15,958 nt of DNA from an uncultured Clostridia bacterium (GTDB lineage Bacteria; Bacillota; Clostridia; Christensenellales; Borkfalkiaceae), in assembly GCA_944376035.1 (NCBI GenBank), contig CALWBJ010000168.1, positions 1 to 15,958 on the forward strand, written 5' to 3'. The stretch's first letter is position 1. Every line of letters starts with the position of its first letter. The position numbers and the translations under genes are program-made. Below are positions 14,213-15,958 of this stretch, in pieces. The notes beneath the pieces are model-generated. The model searched no databases. It saw nothing but the letters and a program-made list of their open reading frames with translations, and had not been told where the DNA came from.

Positions 14213-15517
14213 ATGAACCAAAGAGAAACTTTAAAAATAAATAATACAGGATATTTGGAAATCGGAGGGGTAGACGTAAAGCAACTTAAAGCAGAATACG
14301 GAACTCCTCTTTATGTAATTGATCAAACATATGTGGAAAATATGTGCAAAATATTTTCTGATACTTTAAAGCATGAATATGGTGAGGGGTTGATTGCTTA
14401 TGCGTCAAAAGCGCTAAGTTGCAAGGAAATTTATCGGATTATAAATTCCATGGGTATAGGAGCCGACGCGGTTTCGGGAGGAGAATTATATACTGCTCAG
14501 AAAGCCGGATTTCCTATGCAAAAAATAATTTTTCACGGAAATAATAAGACTAATGAAGAACTCGAAATGGCTACCGATTACGGAGTGGGGCTGATTGTTA
14601 TAGATTCCTTTTCCGAAGCAGATAAATTAAACGACATAGCCGAAAAAAAATCTATTGTTCAGTCTGTTTTGGTGCGTGTAAATCCCGGCATCGAAGCGCA
14701 CACGCATCATTATATTCAGACTGCAAAAACCGATTCCAAATTCGGATTTTCCATTTCAGACGGTAGTGCTGAGGAAATTATTGAGCATATCAGGTGTAAA
14801 AATCATCTTAAACTTTCGGGACTACATTGCCACATAGGTTCCCAGATCTTTGAAAATAAATCTTTTATTCTTGCCGTAGAAAAAATGACAGATTTTTATA
14901 AAAAACTTAAAGATGAGAAGGGACTCGAACTTGATATTTTAAACCTTGGCGGAGGTTTCGGTATATGGTATACGGATTCGGATCGGAAACTTTCTTATAC
15001 TCAATATGCCGATTATGTTAAAGATATCGCCACAAATCTTAAAAAATGTTGTGAAAATAAAAATATTAAAAAACCTTATTTAATACTTGAACCGGGCCGT
15101 TCCATTGTTGGAGAAGCAGGAGTAACTTTATATACTGCCGGAAGTATAAAAGAAATTAAAGGTATAAAAAACTATGTTTCTGTTGACGGAGGAATGTTTG
15201 ATAATCCGAGATTTGCGCTTTATCAGGCTAAATATACTGTTGAAGCAGCGGAAAGAATGAAGGACAAAAAAACTAAATTATATACGATTGCAGGAAAATG
15301 CTGTGAAAGCGGAGATATTATAGCCGAAGACTGTTTGCTTCCCGAGTTAAAAGAAGGGGAAATTCTTGCCGTCTTTTCCACAGGCGCTTATAATTATTCT
15401 ATGGCCAGTAATTACAACCGTAATAAAATACCGCCTGTTGTTATTGTTAAAGACGGCAAATCAAGATATGCGGTAAAACCTCAGACTTACGACGATCTTT
15501 TACGTAACGATGTCTAA
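14213..15517 (+). CDS. lysA: Diaminopimelate decarboxylase LysA
   Basis: LysA converts meso-diaminopimelate to L-lysine in the last step of lysine synthesis, using pyridoxal phosphate. The 434-residue protein has the fold-type III barrel signature YASKAL with the PLP lysine K66, HCHIGSQ at 205-211, the phosphate-binding GGGFG at 246-250, EPGRS at 293-297, and the second active-site block CESGD at 364-368 with the catalytic Cys364. Motifs and length are normal. The ATG has a modest GCGGA site at 14199-14203. It has its own strong promoter and a terminator, so it is probably monocistronic. The alternative of an ornithine or arginine decarboxylase of the same fold is unlikely, because the CESGD and EPGRS forms are those of LysA. 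Confidence 0.96.
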   Translation: MNQRETLKINNTGYLEIGGVDVKQLKAEYGTPLYVIDQTYVENMCKIFSDTLKHEYGEGLIAYASKALSCKEIYRIINSMGIGADAVSGGELYTAQKAGFPMQKIIFHGNNKTNEELEMATDYGVGLIVIDSFSEADKLNDIAEKKSIVQSVLVRVNPGIEAHTHHYIQTAKTDSKFGFSISDGSAEEIIEHIRCKNHLKLSGLHCHIGSQIFENKSFILAVEKMTDFYKKLKDEKGLELDILNLGGGFGIWYTDSDRKLSYTQYADYVKDIATNLKKCCENKNIKKPYLILEPGRSIVGEAGVTLYTAGSIKEIKGIKNYVSVDGGMFDNPRFALYQAKYTVEAAERMKDKKTKLYTIAGKCCESGDIIAEDCLLPELKEGEILAVFSTGAYNYSMASNYNRNKIPPVVIVKDGKSRYAVKPQTYDDLLRNDV

Positions 15518-15655
15518 AATATAGTTTAAAATAAATTAAATATTTAAATTTAAAAATGAATATTTATTTTGCTAAATTAAAACAGACATTTTATTAGATT
15601 TTAATGCAACTCTAAAATTGTGAAGTTATAAACCTAAATGGATAAAAAAAATTTT

Positions 15656-15698
15656 AAATGCTATGCGCAAACTTTTTGGTTCGCGCACAGCATTTTTT
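15656..15698 (+). terminator. Rho-independent terminator after lysA
   Basis: AAATGCT (15656-15662) pairs with AGCATTT (15689-15695). After a single A/C mismatch, TGCGC (15664-15668) pairs with GCGCA (15683-15687). The T run at 15693-15698 completes the terminator, about 139 bases after the lysA stop. Confidence 0.85.
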
Positions 15699-15849
15699 CA
15701 TTTATCTATTATCAGGTTATTTTATTTTTTGTGTCCGCATAAATACATAATAAATTAATTTTGTTTTTAACCGAACATTCATAAAATTATAAAATACGGT
15801 AAATGTGAATTTAGCATATGGATTTTATAATAAAAGAAAAGGATAGCAA

Positions 15850-15950
15850 ACAGCGACTTTTTCAGAGGAGTTAAAAAGTTTTACATATTGCAAGAGTGAG
15901 ATATCGGATTTTCGTACTTTTCAATTTTATATATCTGTGTAACTCGCTGT
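15850..15950 (+). ncRNA. Unidentified possible structured RNA or leader
   Basis: ACAGCGA (15850-15856) and TCGCTGT (15944-15950) can form a closing stem. Inside it are two hairpins: ACTTTTT/AAAAAGT (15856-15862 with 15873-15879) and AGATAT/ATATCT (15899-15904 with 15931-15936). The arrangement resembles a multibranch RNA. It matches none of the T-box, lysine, SAM, tmRNA, SRP or RNase P cores that I know. The stems are short and could be chance; the strand is assumed. Confidence 0.15.
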
Positions 15951-15958
15951 ATTTTAAA

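Larger units (their letters stand above)
15518..15958. other. Non-coding region after lysA to the window edge
   Basis: It holds the lysA terminator at 15656-15698; the rest is AT-rich without a convincing gene. A 34-codon frame starting at 15639 runs across the terminator and is discounted. An 18-codon frame at 15818-15874 (MDFIIKEKDSKQRL...) has coding-like composition but no ribosome site. The last 110 bases can fold into a branched structure, annotated separately. Nothing recognisable continues past the edge. Confidence 0.5.

Noticed and set aside
15639..15743. 34-codon open frame after lysA
   Set aside because: It runs straight through the lysA terminator hairpin and has no ribosome site.

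Overview
The window is an AT-rich, single-strand-coded segment (all 17 protein genes on +) from a low-GC, endospore-forming Firmicute, most likely a member of class Clostridia. The main evidence is a complete eight-gene spoIIIA operon followed by asp23-nusB-folD-ispA-tlyA-nadK-argR-recN-spoIVB, the classical sporulation/housekeeping cluster of Clostridia and Bacilli. Most genes have a GGAGG-type ribosome binding site or overlap the previous gene by 1-11 bases. No rRNA, tRNA, CRISPR array, insertion sequence or phage gene was seen.

Layout. 1-249: AT-rich non-coding leader. 250-4833: spoIIIAA-AH, the mother-cell half of the SpoIIIA-SpoIIQ channel that joins mother cell and forespore; several subunits are shorter or more divergent than in Bacillus. 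4861-7465: a vegetative unit with an extended -10 promoter, asp23-nusB-folD-ispA, closed by a weak terminator. 7538-8299: tlyA alone. 8331-11358: promoter, then nadK-argR-recN, tightly coupled. 11495-12522: spoIVB behind a good match to a sigma-G promoter. 12563-13823: a DacF-like D,D-carboxypeptidase, probably a lipoprotein, preceded by a perfect dyad and a sigma-F-like site. 13930-13972: strong terminator. 14158-15517: lysA behind a near-consensus sigma-A promoter whose spacer carries a dyad. 15656-15698: terminator. The last 260 bases are non-coding, with an unidentified possible RNA fold at the edge.

How the genes relate. The SpoIIIA proteins, SpoIVB (the forespore signalling protease) and the DacF-like enzyme (peptidoglycan trimming) all serve engulfment-stage and later spore development. 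LysA makes lysine from meso-diaminopimelate, a precursor shared with peptidoglycan and, through the same pathway, with dipicolinate. The remaining genes are housekeeping: transcription antitermination, folate one-carbon metabolism, isoprenoid precursors, rRNA methylation, NADP synthesis, arginine control and recombinational repair.

Most informative oddities. Genes that usually sit in this cluster are absent: xseA/xseB between folD and ispA, dxs between ispA and tlyA, and spo0A after spoIVB. dacF and lysA, which flank the spoIIA-sigF-spoVA block in Bacillus, are direct neighbours here. The window therefore looks like a compacted version of the standard arrangement. I found no clearly new biological system; the most useful leads are the compaction, the divergent SpoIIIAA, the forespore promoters and the dyads at dacF and lysA.
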